The notes under the pieces are model-generated. The model made no database searches and was not told the DNA's origin. It saw only the letters and a list, made by a program, of their open reading frames with translations. The position numbers were made by a program, and so were the translations under genes. DNA of 64,000 nt from Micromonospora chokoriensis (GTDB lineage: Bacteria > Actinomycetota > Actinomycetes > Mycobacteriales > Micromonosporaceae): NCBI RefSeq assembly GCF_000718555.1, contig NZ_JOAN01000007.1:124001-188000 (forward strand), in the 5' to 3' direction. The first letter of the stretch is position 1. Each line of letters opens with the position of its first letter. Of the stretch, positions 27,700 through 38,435 are shown one piece after another.

Positions 27700-28973
27700 C
27701 CGCGTACCTGATCACCAGCGTGAGTGTCGTCGGCGCCGCGCCGACCGACCTGCTGATCCGCGACGGCGTGGTGGCTGAGGTCGGCACCGGCCTGTCGGCG
27801 CCGGACGCCACCGTCATCGACGGCACCGGCCTGGTCGCCCTGCCCGGCCTCGTCGACCTGCACACCCACCTGCGCGAGCCCGGTCGGGAGGACGCCGAGA
27901 CCGTCGAGTCCGGTTCCCGGGCGGCGGCGATGGGCGGTTACACGGCGGTCTGCGCGATGGCCAACACCTCTCCGGTGGCGGACACCGCCGGCGTGGTCGA
28001 GCAGGTCTGGCGGCTCGGCCGGGAGGCCAGCCTGGTCGACGTGCAGCCGATCGGCGCGGTCACCATCGGGCTGGCCGGCGAGCGCCTCGCCGAGCTGGGC
28101 GCGATGGCCGACTCGGCGGCCCGGGTGCGAATCTTCTCCGACGACGGACACTGCGTCGCCGACCCGTTGCTGATGCGCCGGGCCCTGGAGTACGTCAAGG
28201 CGTTCGACGGGATCATCGCCCAGCACGCCGAGGAGCCCCGGCTCACCGAGGGCGCCCAGATGCACGAGGGTGAGGTCTCCACCCGGCTCGGCCTGATCGG
28301 CTGGCCGGCGGTCGCCGAGGAGGCGATCATCGCCCGGGACGTGCTGCTCGCCGAGCACGTGGGCAGCCGACTGCACGTCTGCCACGTCTCCACCGCCGGC
28401 AGCGTCGAGGTGCTGCGCCAGGCGAAGGCCCGCGGGGTACGCGTGACCGCCGAGGTGACCCCGCACCACCTGCTGCTCACCGACGAGCGTGCGGAGAGCT
28501 ACGACCCGGTCTTCAAGGTGAACCCGCCGCTGCGCACCGCCACGGACGTCGCCGCGCTGCGCTCCGCGCTCGCCGACGGGGTGATCGACGTGATCGCCAC
28601 CGACCACGCCCCGCACGCCGTGGAAGACAAGGAGTGCGAGTGGGCGTACGCCCGGCCGGGGATGCTCGGTCTGGAGACGGCCCTCTCCATCGCGCTGGAC
28701 GTGCTCGGCCCCGAGTGGGATCTGATCGCCGAGCGGATGTCGCGCACGCCCGCACGGATCGCCGGCCTCACCGGGCACGGCGTCGACCCGGCGCCGGGAG
28801 CGCCGGCCAACCTGACCCTGATCGACCCGGCCGCCCGCCGCACCATCGAGCCGGCGGAGCTGGCCAGTCGCAGTCGCAACACCCCGTACGCCCGCATGAC
28901 GCTGCCGGGTCGCATCGTGGCGACCTTCCTGCGTGGCGAGCCGACGGTCCTGGACGGAAAGGCTGTCAAGTAA
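27696..28973 (+). CDS. pyrC: Dihydroorotase
   Basis: 425 residues, class I type. Cyclises carbamoyl aspartate to dihydroorotate. Metal-site motif [16 protein letters not shown] is at about 52-67; later ligands include the His in [11 protein letters not shown] and the catalytic Asp in ATDHAPH. GTG start overlaps pyrB by 4 bases and its TAA shares one base with carA. Confidence 0.95.
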   Translation: MTAYLITSVSVVGAAPTDLLIRDGVVAEVGTGLSAPDATVIDGTGLVALPGLVDLHTHLREPGREDAETVESGSRAAAMGGYTAVCAMANTSPVADTAGVVEQVWRLGREASLVDVQPIGAVTIGLAGERLAELGAMADSAARVRIFSDDGHCVADPLLMRRALEYVKAFDGIIAQHAEEPRLTEGAQMHEGEVSTRLGLIGWPAVAEEAIIARDVLLAEHVGSRLHVCHVSTAGSVEVLRQAKARGVRVTAEVTPHHLLLTDERAESYDPVFKVNPPLRTATDVAALRSALADGVIDVIATDHAPHAVEDKECEWAYARPGMLGLETALSIALDVLGPEWDLIAERMSRTPARIAGLTGHGVDPAPGAPANLTLIDPAARRTIEPAELASRSRNTPYARMTLPGRIVATFLRGEPTVLDGKAVK

Positions 28974-30166
28974 TGGTCAAGCGCAGGCCCGCGATCCTCG
29001 TACTCGAGGATGGGCGCACGTTCCCCGGTGAGGCGTACGGCAGCGTCGGGGAGACCTTCGGCGAGGCGGTCTTCAACACCGGCATGACCGGTTACCAGGA
29101 GACGCTCACCGACCCGTCGTACCACCGTCAGGTGGTGGTGCAGACGGCGCCGCACATCGGCAACACCGGCGTCAACGGCGAGGACGACGAGTCCGGTCGG
29201 ATCTGGGTGGCGGGCTACGTCGTCCGCGACCCGGCCCGGCTCGGCTCGAACTGGCGCGCCACCGGTGGGCTTGAGGACCGTCTCGCCACCGAGGGGGTGG
29301 TGGGCATCAGCGGGGTGGACACCCGGGCGCTGACCCGGCACCTGCGCGACCGGGGCGCCATGCGGGTGGGCATCTCCAGCATCGACAACGATCCGCAGAG
29401 CCTGCTGACCCGGGTCCGCCAGTCGCCGCAGATGGTCGGCGCAGACCTGTCCGCCGAGGTGAGCACCGCCGAGCCGTACGTCGTCGAGGCCGTGGGTGAG
29501 CACCGGTTCACGGTGGCCGCCCTGGACCTGGGCATCAAGCGCAACGTGCCGCGCCGGCTGGCCACCCGCGGGGTGACCACCCACGTGCTGCCGGCCTCGT
29601 CGAGCATCGACCAGCTGCTCGCCACCGGCGCCGACGCGATCTTCCTGTCGCCTGGCCCCGGCGACCCGGCCACCGCCGACGCCCCGGTGGCGCTGGCGCG
29701 GGAGGCGCTGCGGCGGGAGGTGCCGCTGTTCGGCATCTGCTTCGGCAGCCAGATCCTCGGCCGCGCGCTCGGCTTCGGCACCTACAAGCTGGGCTACGGC
29801 CACCGGGGGATCAACCAGCCGGTGCTCGACCGGGTCACCGGCAAGGTCGAGGTGACCAGCCACAACCACGGCTTCGCCGTCCAGGTGCCGGGCGTGGTTG
29901 GCGGCGCGGTCGTCCCCGACCAGGTGATCGACACCGAATTCGGTCGTGTGCAGGTGTCGCACGTCTGCCTCAATGACAACGTGGTCGAGGGGCTGCGGGC
30001 CGTGGACGTGCCCGCCTTCACCGTCCAGTACCACCCGGAGGCGGCGGCCGGTCCGCACGACGCGGACTACCTCTTCGACCGATTCGCCGAGCTGATCGAG
30101 GGCCGTGCCCTCGACCAGCGGCCCAGTGAGGGCCGGAACCACAGCAAGGGGCGCAGCAATGCCTAA
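28973..30166 (+). CDS. carA: Carbamoyl-phosphate synthase small (glutaminase) subunit
   Basis: 397 residues. Delivers ammonia from glutamine to CarB. N-terminal CPSase_sm domain ([32 protein letters not shown]) and C-terminal class I amidotransferase with nucleophile Cys in [13 protein letters not shown] and the His/Glu of [13 protein letters not shown] 28973 shares a base with the pyrC stop. Overlaps carB by 8 bases. Confidence 0.96.
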   Translation: MVKRRPAILVLEDGRTFPGEAYGSVGETFGEAVFNTGMTGYQETLTDPSYHRQVVVQTAPHIGNTGVNGEDDESGRIWVAGYVVRDPARLGSNWRATGGLEDRLATEGVVGISGVDTRALTRHLRDRGAMRVGISSIDNDPQSLLTRVRQSPQMVGADLSAEVSTAEPYVVEAVGEHRFTVAALDLGIKRNVPRRLATRGVTTHVLPASSSIDQLLATGADAIFLSPGPGDPATADAPVALAREALRREVPLFGICFGSQILGRALGFGTYKLGYGHRGINQPVLDRVTGKVEVTSHNHGFAVQVPGVVGGAVVPDQVIDTEFGRVQVSHVCLNDNVVEGLRAVDVPAFTVQYHPEAAAGPHDADYLFDRFAELIEGRALDQRPSEGRNHSKGRSNA

Positions 30167-33100
30167 GCGGACCGATCTCAAGCACATCCTCGTGATCGGC
30201 TCAGGGCCGATCGTCATTGGGCAGGCCTGCGAGTTCGACTACTCCGGCACCCAGGCGTGCCGGGTGCTGCGCAGCGAGGGGATCCGGGTCAGCCTGGTCA
30301 ACTCCAACCCGGCGACGATCATGACGGACCCGGAGTTCGCCGACGCGACCTACGTCGAGCCGATCACCCCGGAGTTCGTCGAGCTGGTCATCGCCAAGGA
30401 GCGCCCGGATGCGATCCTCGCGACCCTCGGCGGGCAGACCGCGCTGAACACGGCCGTCGCGCTGCACGAGGGCGGCGTCCTGGAGAAGTACGGCGTGGAG
30501 CTGATCGGCGCGAACATCGACGCCATCAACCGCGGCGAGGACCGGCAGCTGTTCAAGGAGATCGTGGCGAAGGCCGGCGTACGCCTCGGCGTCGACGACC
30601 CGACCGCCCTGGTGCCCCGTTCGCGGGTGTGCCACTCGATGGACGAGGTCGAGGCGACCGTCGCCGAGCTGGGCCTGCCGGTGGTGATCCGGCCGTCGTT
30701 CACCATGGGCGGCCTGGGCTCCGGCATGGCGCACACGCCGGAGGACCTGGCCCGCATCGCCGGTGACGGCCTGTCCGCCAGCCCTGTGCACGAGGTCCTC
30801 ATCGAGGAGAGCGTGCTCGGCTGGAAGGAGTACGAGCTCGAGCTGATGCGCGACCGGCACGACAACGTGGTGGTGGTCTGCTCGATCGAGAACATCGACC
30901 CGATGGGTGTGCACACCGGCGACAGCGTCACCGTGGCCCCGGCCATGACGCTCACCGACCGGGAGTACCAGCACCTGCGTGACCTGGGCATCGCCGTGCT
31001 GCGCGAGGTCGGGGTGGACACCGGCGGCTGCAACATCCAGTTCGCGGTCAACCCGGTCGACGGCCGGATCGTCGTGATCGAGATGAACCCCCGGGTGTCG
31101 CGGTCCTCGGCGCTGGCCTCCAAAGCGACCGGCTTCCCGATCGCGAAGATCGCCGCGAAGCTGGCCATCGGTTACACCCTCGACGAGATCCCCAACGACA
31201 TCACGTTGAAGACCCCGGCGGCGTTCGAGCCGTCCCTGGACTACGTGGTGGTGAAGATCCCCCGGTTCGCGTTCGAGAAGTTCCCCGGCGCGGACCCGGA
31301 GCTGACCACCACGATGAAGTCGGTGGGCGAGGCGATGAGCCTCGGGCGCAACTTCACCGAGGCGCTGAACAAGGCGATGCGCTCGATGGAAACCAAGGCG
31401 GCCGGTTTCTGGACCGTGCCGGACCCGGCCGGCGTCACGCTCGCGGACACTCTCGCCGCGCTGCGGATCCCGCACGACGGCCGGCTGTACACCGTCGAGC
31501 GAGCGCTGCGCCTCGGCGCGTCGATCGCCGAGGTCGCCGAGGCCTCCGGCGGGATCGACCCGTGGTTCCTCGACCAGATCGCCGCGCTGATCGAGCTGCG
31601 TACGGAGATCGTGGACGCGCCGGTGCTCGACGCCGACCTGTTGCGGGTGGCGAAGCGGGCGGGGCTGTCCGACCGGCAGCTCGCCGCGTTGCGCCCGGAG
31701 CTGGCCGCCGAGGACGGCGTACGGACCCTGCGGCACCGTCTCGACGTGCGTCCGGTCTACAAGACCGTGGACACCTGCGCGGCCGAGTTCGAGGCGACCA
31801 CGCCGTACCACTACTCGACGTACGACCTGGAGACCGAGGTCGTGCCGTCGAACCGGCCGAAGGTGCTGATCCTGGGCTCCGGCCCGAACCGGATCGGTCA
31901 GGGCATCGAGTTCGACTACTCCTGCGTGCACGCGGTGCAGGCGTTGCGGTCGGCCGGTTACGAGACCGTCATGGTCAACTGCAACCCGGAGACGGTGTCG
32001 ACCGACTACGACACCGCCGACCGGCTCTACTTCGAGCCGTTGACCTTCGAGGACGTCCTGGAGGTCTGGCACGCCGAGGACTCGTCCGGCCGGGCGGCCG
32101 GCGGGCCGGGCGTGGTCGGGGTGGTCGTGCAGCTCGGCGGTCAGACCCCGCTGGGGCTGGCGCAGCGGCTCAAGAACGCGGGCGTTCCGATCGTCGGCAC
32201 CTCCCCGGAGTCGATCCACCTGGCCGAGGAGCGCGGCGCGTTCGGCGCGGTGCTGGCCCGGGCCGGGCTGCGCGCGCCAGCGCACGGCATGGCCACCTCG
32301 TACGACGAGGCCAAGACGATCGCCGACGAGATCGGCTACCCGGTGCTGGTCCGTCCGTCGTACGTGCTCGGTGGGCGGGGCATGGAGATCGTCTACGACG
32401 ACCCGACGCTGCGCGACTACATCGGCCGGGCCACCGACATCTCCCCGGACCATCCGGTGCTGGTGGACCGGTTCCTCGACGACGCCATCGAGATCGACGT
32501 GGACGCGCTGTGCGACGCCGACGGCGAGGTCTACATCGGCGGCGTGATGGAGCACATCGAGGAGGCGGGCATCCACTCCGGCGACTCGTCCTGCGCGCTC
32601 CCGCCGATCACCCTCGCCGGCTCGCACCTGGTCGAGGTCCGCCGCTACACCGAGGCCATCGCCCGTGGCGTCGGCGTCCGCGGCCTGCTCAACGTGCAGT
32701 ACGCCCTCAAGGACGACGTGCTCTACGTGCTGGAGGCCAACCCGCGTGCGTCGCGGACCGTTCCGTTCGTCTCCAAGGCGACGGCGGTGCCGCTGGCGAA
32801 GGCGGCGGCCCGGATCGCGCTCGGGGCGAGCATCGCCGAGCTGCGCGCCGAGGGCCTGCTGCCGGCGACGGGGGACGGGGGCACGATGCCCGCCGACGCG
32901 CCGGTCGCGGTCAAGGAAGCGGTGCTGCCGTTCAAGCGCTTCCGGACCCGTGCGGGCAAGGGGATCGACTCGCTGCTCGGGCCGGAGATGAAGTCGACAG
33001 GTGAGGTGATGGGCATCGACACCAACTTCGGGCACGCCTTCGCCAAGAGCCAGTCGGCCGCGTACGGGTCGCTGCCGACCGCCGGAAAGATCTTCGTCTC

Positions 33101-33506
33101 GGTGGCCAACCGGGACAAGCGCGGCATGATCTTCCCGATCAAGCGGCTGGCCGATCTGGGCTTCGAGATCGTCGCCACCGCCGGCACGGCCGAGGTGTTG
33201 CGCCGGCACGGCATCGCCTGCGAGCAGATCCGGAAGCACTACCAGGCTGGTGAGGGCGACGACGCGGTGTCGCTGATCGGTGGCGGCCACGTGGCGCTGG
33301 TGATCAACACGCCGCAGGGTTCGGGTGCCAGCGCCCGCTCCGACGGCTACGAGATCCGCAGCGCGGCCGTCACCGCGGACATCCCCTGCATCACCACGGT
33401 CCCCGGCGCGGCGGCGGCGGTCATGGGCATCGAGGCGCGAATCCGCGGTGACATGCAGGTCCGCCCCCTGCAGGACCTGCACGCCACCCTGCGGGCGGCC
33501 CAGTGA
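30159..33506 (+). CDS. carB: Carbamoyl-phosphate synthase large subunit
   Basis: 1115 residues. Makes carbamoyl phosphate for pyrimidine and arginine synthesis. Two homologous ATP-grasp halves are visible: [21 protein letters not shown] and [10 protein letters not shown] in the first; [21 protein letters not shown] and [12 protein letters not shown] in the second. A C-terminal MGS-like allosteric domain follows (from about 970, [14 protein letters not shown]). It ends at the pyrD GTG with a 4-base overlap. Nothing unusual in length or motifs. Confidence 0.97.
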   Translation: MPKRTDLKHILVIGSGPIVIGQACEFDYSGTQACRVLRSEGIRVSLVNSNPATIMTDPEFADATYVEPITPEFVELVIAKERPDAILATLGGQTALNTAVALHEGGVLEKYGVELIGANIDAINRGEDRQLFKEIVAKAGVRLGVDDPTALVPRSRVCHSMDEVEATVAELGLPVVIRPSFTMGGLGSGMAHTPEDLARIAGDGLSASPVHEVLIEESVLGWKEYELELMRDRHDNVVVVCSIENIDPMGVHTGDSVTVAPAMTLTDREYQHLRDLGIAVLREVGVDTGGCNIQFAVNPVDGRIVVIEMNPRVSRSSALASKATGFPIAKIAAKLAIGYTLDEIPNDITLKTPAAFEPSLDYVVVKIPRFAFEKFPGADPELTTTMKSVGEAMSLGRNFTEALNKAMRSMETKAAGFWTVPDPAGVTLADTLAALRIPHDGRLYTVERALRLGASIAEVAEASGGIDPWFLDQIAALIELRTEIVDAPVLDADLLRVAKRAGLSDRQLAALRPELAAEDGVRTLRHRLDVRPVYKTVDTCAAEFEATTPYHYSTYDLETEVVPSNRPKVLILGSGPNRIGQGIEFDYSCVHAVQALRSAGYETVMVNCNPETVSTDYDTADRLYFEPLTFEDVLEVWHAEDSSGRAAGGPGVVGVVVQLGGQTPLGLAQRLKNAGVPIVGTSPESIHLAEERGAFGAVLARAGLRAPAHGMATSYDEAKTIADEIGYPVLVRPSYVLGGRGMEIVYDDPTLRDYIGRATDISPDHPVLVDRFLDDAIEIDVDALCDADGEVYIGGVMEHIEEAGIHSGDSSCALPPITLAGSHLVEVRRYTEAIARGVGVRGLLNVQYALKDDVLYVLEANPRASRTVPFVSKATAVPLAKAAARIALGASIAELRAEGLLPATGDGGTMPADAPVAVKEAVLPFKRFRTRAGKGIDSLLGPEMKSTGEVMGIDTNFGHAFAKSQSAAYGSLPTAGKIFVSVANRDKRGMIFPIKRLADLGFEIVATAGTAEVLRRHGIACEQIRKHYQAGEGDDAVSLIGGGHVALVINTPQGSGASARSDGYEIRSAAVTADIPCITTVPGAAAAVMGIEARIRGDMQVRPLQDLHATLRAAQ

Positions 33507-34549
33507 CCCTGTTCGAGCAGGCGGTACGGCCGTGGTTGTTCCGGCTTGGTGGCGGGGATGCCGAGGCGGCGCACGAGTGGACGCTGCGGCGGTTGACGGC
33601 CCTGTCGCGGCAGCCGGCCGCGCTCGCCGCGCTGCGGGCCCGGTACGCGGTCGACGCGCCGCGCACGGTGTTCGGTGTGCGGTTCCCCAATCCGGTCGGG
33701 TTGGCCGCGGGCATGGACAAGGACGGCGCGGCGCTGCCGGCCTGGCCGGCGCTCGGCTTCGGCTTCGTGGAGGTCGGCACGGTCACCGCGCACGCCCAGC
33801 CGGGTAATCCCCGGCCCCGGCTGTTCCGGCTGCCGGCCAGCGAGGCGGTGGTCAACCGGATGGGCTTCAACAACGCCGGGGCCGCCGCGCTCGCCGCCCG
33901 GCTGACGGCGTTGCCGCGACCGCTCGGGGTGCCGCTGGGCATCTCGCTGGGCAAGTCCAAGGTGACCCCGCTCGACGAGGCGGTCGAGGACTACCTCGCC
34001 TCGTACCGGGCGTTGCGGGGGCACGGCGACTACTTCGCGGTGAACGTGTCGTCACCGAACACCCCGGGCCTGCGGTCGTTGCAGGACCGCGGCCACCTGG
34101 ACGCGCTGCTCGGCGCGCTGGTGGGGGAGAAGCCGGTGCTGGTCAAGATCGCACCGGATCTGACCGAGGCGGCGATCGCCGAACTGCTGGAGGTCTGCCT
34201 GGCCCGGGGCGCCGCCGGGGTGATCGCCACCAACACCACGCTGGCCCGTACCGGGCTGGCCACGGTGGACGCCGAGCGCGGCGCCCAGGCCGGTGGTCTG
34301 TCCGGTCGGCCGCTGACCGGGCGGGCCCGGGAAGTGGTCGACTTCGTACACCGGGAGACCGGCGGCCGGCTGCCGATCATCGGCGTCGGTGGTGTGCTGG
34401 ACCCGGACGACGCGGCCCGGATGTTCGATGCCGGCGCGGCCCTGGTGCAGCTCTACACCGGCTTCATCTACCGTGGCCCGGCCCTGGTCCGCGCCGCCGC
34501 TCGGGCGGCGGCCAGAACGGCGGCACCGGACGCGGTCACCGGCCGGTGA
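33503..34549 (+). CDS. pyrD: Class 2 dihydroorotate dehydrogenase (quinone)
   Basis: 348 residues. Oxidises dihydroorotate with FMN and membrane quinone. The N-terminal helices (about 1-45, [22 protein letters not shown]) are the membrane-association region of class 2 enzymes. [43 protein letters not shown] with the catalytic Ser, and [27 protein letters not shown] are all intact. Last gene of the contiguous pyr operon. Confidence 0.95.
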   Translation: MTLFEQAVRPWLFRLGGGDAEAAHEWTLRRLTALSRQPAALAALRARYAVDAPRTVFGVRFPNPVGLAAGMDKDGAALPAWPALGFGFVEVGTVTAHAQPGNPRPRLFRLPASEAVVNRMGFNNAGAAALAARLTALPRPLGVPLGISLGKSKVTPLDEAVEDYLASYRALRGHGDYFAVNVSSPNTPGLRSLQDRGHLDALLGALVGEKPVLVKIAPDLTEAAIAELLEVCLARGAAGVIATNTTLARTGLATVDAERGAQAGGLSGRPLTGRAREVVDFVHRETGGRLPIIGVGGVLDPDDAARMFDAGAALVQLYTGFIYRGPALVRAAARAAARTAAPDAVTGR

Positions 34550-34630
34550 CCGCCCCCGGCCCGGTGCTGGCCCGGCCCAACCGGACGCCGAGCCCGCTCC
34601 GCGCCGAGGAGCCCAACTCCACTTCCGCCC

Positions 34631-34782
34631 CCTTTGCTCTGCACCCGCGGGTGCACCACCCGGCGTTCGCCACCGGGTGGTGTACCTGAGTCCGCCACTT
34701 GGCGTTCGCCACCGGCTGTCGCACCTGAGTCCGCCACCGGCGTTTGCCACCGGGTGGCGCATCCGCGGGTGCAGAGCAAAGG
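34631..34782. repeat. Intergenic inverted-repeat element enclosing ~39-base tandem repeats
   Basis: The outer arms are an exact 20-base inverted pair: 34631-34650 with 34763-34782. Including the inner flank (34651-34663 with 34750-34762) they extend to about 33 bases with two mismatches. Between them are 2.6 tandem units: 34662-34700 (39 bases), 34701-34738 (38 bases) and 34739-34763 (partial), each starting GGCGTTCGCCACCGG and ending ACCTGAGTCCGCCAC. Similar outer-arm sequence (GCGGGTGCAGAGCAGAAGG) occurs at 20901-20919 before aroC. No open frame here has coding character. It looks like a REP- or MITE-like dispersed element in the pyrD-bioA gap. Confidence 0.7.
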
Positions 34783-34854
34783 CGGAGAAGGAGGAGTTCG
34801 ATCCGGCCGCAGGACATCCGCTGCGCGGCCCGTCCGTGTCTGGAAGGAGCACCC

Positions 34855-36129
34855 GTGACACCCGAAGAGATCCTGGCCGCCGACCGGGCGCACGTCTGGC
34901 ATCCGTACGCCGCGCTGCCGCCGGCGACCCCGCCGTACGTCGTGCGCAGCGCCGAGGGGGTACGGCTGACCCTGGCCGACGGGCGGGAGCTGGTGGACGG
35001 GATGTCGTCCTGGTGGGCGGCGATCCACGGCTACCGACACCCCGTCCTGGACGCGGCGGTGACCGACCAGCTCGGCCGGATGAGCCACGTGATGTTCGGC
35101 GGGCTCACCCACGAGCCGGCCGTGCAGCTCGCCCGGACGCTTGTCGAGCTGACCCCGGATGGCTTGGAGCACGTGTTCCTGGCCGACTCCGGCTCGGTCA
35201 GCGTCGAGGTCGCGGTGAAGATGTGCCTGCAATACCAGCGGGCCATCGGGCGGCCCCAGCGGCGCCGGCTGGCGACCTGGCGGGGCGGCTACCACGGCGA
35301 CACGTTCCACCCGATGAGCGTCTGCGACCCGGAGGGCGGGATGCACCACCTGTGGGGCGACGTGCTGCCCCGGCAGGTGTTCGCCCCGGTCCCGCCGGGC
35401 GGCTTCACGGACCCGCCCGACGACGCGTACGTGGCGGCGTTGGTGGACACGGTCGAGCGGTACGCCGACGAACTGGCCGCCGTGATCGTCGAGCCCGTCG
35501 TCCAGGGCGCCGGCGGCATGCGCTTCCACCACCCGGGTTACCTACGGGTGCTGCGCGAGGTGACCCGCGCGCACGGGATTCTGCTGATCTTCGATGAGAT
35601 CGCCACCGGGTTCGGCCGTACCGGCGAGATGTTCGCCGCCGAGCACGCCGGGGTGACGCCAGACGTGCTGTGCGTGGGCAAGGCGCTCACCGGCGGGTAC
35701 CTGACCCTCGCGGCGACCCTGTGCACTCCGGAGGTCGCCCGGGGCATCTCGGCGACCGGCGTGCTGGCGCACGGGCCCACGTTCATGGGCAACCCCCTGG
35801 CCTGCGCGGTGGCGAACGCCTCCATCGGGCTGCTGCGGGCTGGCGACTGGTCGGCGCAGGTGGCCAGGGTCGGTGCCGGCCTGCGCGCCGGTCTGGAGCC
35901 CCTGCGTGGCACGCCGGGCGTGGCCGACGTACGGGTGCTCGGCGCGATCGGCGTGGTCCAACTCGATCACGAGGTCGACCTCGGTGCGGCCACCGTGGCC
36001 GCGGTCGACCAGGGGGTGTGGTTGCGCCCGTTCCGCGACCTGATCTACACGATGCCGCCGTACGTCACCGACGACGTCGACCTGGCCCGGATCGCGGCCG
36101 GGGTGGCGGCGGCGGTGGCGGCTGGCTGA
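34855..36129 (+). CDS. bioA: Adenosylmethionine-8-amino-7-oxononanoate aminotransferase
   Basis: 424 residues, PLP fold type I. Converts KAPA to DAPA in biotin synthesis with SAM as amino donor. The start ([18 protein letters not shown]) and [15 protein letters not shown] are BioA-specific; the PLP Lys is in [16 protein letters not shown], preceded by [18 protein letters not shown] 34855 has GGAAGGAG upstream. No other biotin gene is present in the window; it sits alone between pyrD and pyrF. Confidence 0.92.
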   Translation: MTPEEILAADRAHVWHPYAALPPATPPYVVRSAEGVRLTLADGRELVDGMSSWWAAIHGYRHPVLDAAVTDQLGRMSHVMFGGLTHEPAVQLARTLVELTPDGLEHVFLADSGSVSVEVAVKMCLQYQRAIGRPQRRRLATWRGGYHGDTFHPMSVCDPEGGMHHLWGDVLPRQVFAPVPPGGFTDPPDDAYVAALVDTVERYADELAAVIVEPVVQGAGGMRFHHPGYLRVLREVTRAHGILLIFDEIATGFGRTGEMFAAEHAGVTPDVLCVGKALTGGYLTLAATLCTPEVARGISATGVLAHGPTFMGNPLACAVANASIGLLRAGDWSAQVARVGAGLRAGLEPLRGTPGVADVRVLGAIGVVQLDHEVDLGAATVAAVDQGVWLRPFRDLIYTMPPYVTDDVDLARIAAGVAAAVAAG

Positions 36130-36158
36130 GTCGGCCCGGTCGCCGGGTCGACGATTAC

Positions 36159-36179
36159 CCGGGCGGGGCAGCCGCCCGG
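36159..36179 (+). terminator. Hairpin between bioA and pyrF
   Basis: CCGGGCGG (36159-36166) pairs perfectly with CCGCCCGG (36172-36179) around GGCAG. It is followed by AGAAGAGGGGAA, the pyrF ribosome site, not a T-run, so it could act as a weak terminator or a structured leader. Confidence 0.35.
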
Positions 36180-36201
36180 ACGAGAAGAGGGGAACACTCC
36201 G

Positions 36202-37038
36202 ATGGAGAGCTTCGGTACCCGGCTGCACCGGGCAATCGCCGAGCGGGGCCCACTCTGTGTGGGCATCGACCCGCATCCCGGTCTGCTGGCCCAGTGGGGC
36301 CTCCCGAACGACGTTCAGGGGCTCGACCGGTTCAGCCGAACCGTCGTGGAAGCGCTCGGTGACCGGGTTGCGGTAGTCAAGCCTCAGTCGGCCTTTTTCG
36401 AGCGATTCGGATCCCGAGGTGTGGCGATTCTTGAGTCAACTATCCGACAGTTACGGGATGCTGGTTCGCTCGTTCTGCTCGACGTCAAGCGCGGCGACAT
36501 CGGCTCGACGGTGAGCGCGTACGCCTCGGCGTACCTCGATCCATCCAGCCCGATGTATGTCGACGCGGTCACCGCGAGTCCCTACCTGGGAGTAGGTTCG
36601 CTGGCGCCGATGTTCGAGCTGGCAGCCGAGCACGGCGGCGGGGTGTTCGTGCTGGCCCTCACCTCCAACCCCGAGGGCGCGGCCGTGCAGCGCGCCGTCA
36701 CGGCTGATGGTCGCACCGTGGCGCAGACCGTGATTGACGAGATTTCCCAGCTCAACAGGGGTGCGTCCCCGCTCGGGAGCTTCGGCCTGGTGGTCGGCGC
36801 GACCATCGGCGACACCGGTCACGACCTCTCCGGCGTGGGGGGCCCGTTGCTCGCTCCGGGGCTCGGCGCGCAGGGTGCCGGTGCGGCCGATCTGCGTACC
36901 GTCTTCGGTTCGAGCCTCGCCTCGGTGCTCCCGTCGTACTCCCGGGAGGTGCTCTCGGCAGGTCCTGATGTCGCTGCCCTGCGGGCCGCCGCGGACCGCG
37001 TGTTGGTCGACTGCCGGGCCGTTCTGCCTGCCCGGTGA
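36202..37038 (+). CDS. pyrF: Orotidine 5'-phosphate decarboxylase (type 2)
   Basis: 278 residues, the longer actinobacterial type. Last step of UMP synthesis. CVGIDPHPGLL, VVKPQSAFFERFGSRG and the catalytic LLDVKRGDIGSTVSAYA are present. It has its own GAAGAGGGGAA ribosome site, is split from pyrD by bioA, and no PyrR loop was seen before it. The stretch 36360-36480 uses many A/T-ending codons (GTT, CCT, TTT, ATT, CTT, ACT) and contains an in-frame TTA at 36451, unlike the rest of the operon. Confidence 0.95.
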   Translation: MESFGTRLHRAIAERGPLCVGIDPHPGLLAQWGLPNDVQGLDRFSRTVVEALGDRVAVVKPQSAFFERFGSRGVAILESTIRQLRDAGSLVLLDVKRGDIGSTVSAYASAYLDPSSPMYVDAVTASPYLGVGSLAPMFELAAEHGGGVFVLALTSNPEGAAVQRAVTADGRTVAQTVIDEISQLNRGASPLGSFGLVVGATIGDTGHDLSGVGGPLLAPGLGAQGAGAADLRTVFGSSLASVLPSYSREVLSAGPDVAALRAAADRVLVDCRAVLPAR

Positions 37039-37216
37039 CTGACTGACGGGTCGGTCACTCTACGGTGATCATGCGGCCCCCACGTTGCCGAAAGCTCCGT
37101 TGGCCGCTAGTTTTCCCCGCGCTGGGAACCACGGACCCCTTGGTTCACAGCGACACCACGTTTCACAGATGCGGCGGTGCGCCCCGCCCGCCGCGATAGG
37201 GACCTGAGGAGAACTG

Positions 37217-37534
37217 GTGCCGCTCCCGTCACTGACCCCCGAACAACGCGCTGCCGCGCTCGAGAAGGCCGCGGAGATCCGCAAGGCCCGTGCTCAGCTG
37301 AAGGAGCAGCTCAAGCAGGGCAAGACCACCCTCGGTGCTGTCCTCGAGCGGGCCGAGAGCGACGACGTCGTAGGCAAGCTCAAGGTGTCTGCCGTCCTGC
37401 AGGCGATGCCGGGCATCGGCAAGATCCGGGCTACCCAGATCATGGAGAAGCTCAAGATCGCCGACAGCCGTCGCCTGCGTGGCCTCGGCGAGCAGCAGCG
37501 CAAGGCACTGCTTGGAGAGTTCGCCGCCAACTGA
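37217..37534 (+). CDS. mihF: Integration host factor, actinobacterial type (mIHF)
   Basis: 105 residues. A small basic nucleoid protein with an S13-like helix-two-turn-helix: MPGIGKIRATQIMEKLKIADSRRLRGLGEQQRKALL. It bends DNA and is essential in mycobacteria. GTG 37217 follows TGAGGAGAAC. A GC-rich hairpin (GCGGCGG 37171-37177, CCGCCGC 37188-37194) lies just before the ribosome site. Heads the conserved mihF-gmk-rpoZ group. Confidence 0.93.
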   Translation: MPLPSLTPEQRAAALEKAAEIRKARAQLKEQLKQGKTTLGAVLERAESDDVVGKLKVSAVLQAMPGIGKIRATQIMEKLKIADSRRLRGLGEQQRKALLGEFAAN

Positions 37535-37559
37535 ACCTGGCAGCGTGTAGAAACAAGCA

Positions 37560-38093
37560 GTGAGCACGGATGACGAGACGCGCCCGGCGGCTCGGCTCAC
37601 TGTCCTGGCTGGACCTTCGGGTTCCGGCAGGGAGAGTGTCGTCGAGCTCGTCCGGGCGCGTTCTCCGTCCGTGTGGATCCCGGTCGCGGCGACCACTAGG
37701 CCGCGCCGGGAGGCCGAGGTCGACGGGGTGGACCGCGTCTTCCTCGCCCCCGCCGAGTTCGATCGCCTGATCGTCGACGGCGAACTGGTGGAGTGGTCCC
37801 GAATCGGTCTGTACCGCCGGGGCACCCCGTACCCGCCGCTGCGTGCCCGGCTCGACGCCGGGCAGCCGGTGCTGCTCTCGCTCGACCTGCCCGGCGCCTT
37901 GCTGGTCCGCGCGCGCCTGCCCGCTTCCCGGCTGGTGCTGCTGAGCCCACCCGGGTACGCGCCTGACGCCGAGGTGGCCGCCACCTTCGCGCACACGCTG
38001 ACCCACGACCGCACCGAACGGGTGGTCAACGAGCTGGTAGGCTTACTCGGTTCTTCTTATCCGGATCCGGCCTGGTCACGCGTGCGTGGCTGA
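37560..38093 (+). CDS. Guanylate kinase-like protein lacking Walker A lysine and LID
   Basis: 177 residues at the gmk position. The fold is recognisable: TTRPRREAEVDGVDRVF, EFDRLIVDGELVEW and VLLSLDLPGALLVR match Gmk strands and the GMP site. However the P-loop reads GPSGSGRES, with Arg24 where the catalytic Lys should be. The segment between LLSPPGYAPDAEV and DRTERVVNELVGLL is about 25 residues too short, removing the LID arginines. The NYYGT-type motif is altered to LYRRGT. It is intact as a frame and well placed, so it is not a frameshifted pseudogene, but GMP kinase activity is doubtful. An in-frame TTA codon is at 38043. Confidence 0.8.
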   Translation: MSTDDETRPAARLTVLAGPSGSGRESVVELVRARSPSVWIPVAATTRPRREAEVDGVDRVFLAPAEFDRLIVDGELVEWSRIGLYRRGTPYPPLRARLDAGQPVLLSLDLPGALLVRARLPASRLVLLSPPGYAPDAEVAATFAHTLTHDRTERVVNELVGLLGSSYPDPAWSRVRG

Positions 38094-38157
38094 CGGTCGG
38101 CCGCCGTTGAGACTCAGCACCGCGTCCGCGCGGCTCGAAAGACGCAGAGGTTAATTC

Positions 38158-38421
38158 GTGGGATCAATCGCCAACCCCGAAGGCATCACCAACCCGCCGA
38201 TCGACGAGCTCCTCGAGAAGACGACGTCGAAGTACGCGCTGGTCATCTTCGCCGCCAAGCGCGCGCGCCAGGTCAACGCCTACTACAGCCAGCTCGGTGA
38301 GGGTCTGCTGGAGTACGTCGGCCCGCTCGTCGAGACCACTCCGCAGGAGAAGCCCCTCTCGATCGCCATGCGTGAGATCAACTCGGGCCTGCTCACCGCC
38401 GAGCCGACCGACCAGCCGTAA
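38158..38421 (+). CDS. rpoZ: RNA polymerase omega subunit
   Basis: 87 residues. [32 protein letters not shown] is the conserved RpoZ core, in which the SKYALV/AAKRARQ helices clasp the beta' C-terminus. GTG start after GCAGAGGTTAATTC. It lies between the gmk-like gene and coaBC, as in other actinobacteria. Confidence 0.95.
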   Translation: MGSIANPEGITNPPIDELLEKTTSKYALVIFAAKRARQVNAYYSQLGEGLLEYVGPLVETTPQEKPLSIAMREINSGLLTAEPTDQP

Positions 38422-38435
38422 GCCCTCGCTGGCCG

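Noticed and set aside
30201..33482. A 1093-codon minus-strand frame opposite carB
   Set aside because: Shadow of high-GC carB; composition is His/Arg/Asp/Gly-rich with no motif.
34661..34763. Tandem repeats considered as a CRISPR array
   Set aside because: The units are contiguous without unique spacers, only 2.6 copies are present and no cas gene is nearby.
34389..35597. A plus-strand frame running through the pyrD-bioA repeat
   Set aside because: Its repetitive Arg/Pro/His translation is produced by the 39-base tandem repeat and bioA in the wrong frame.
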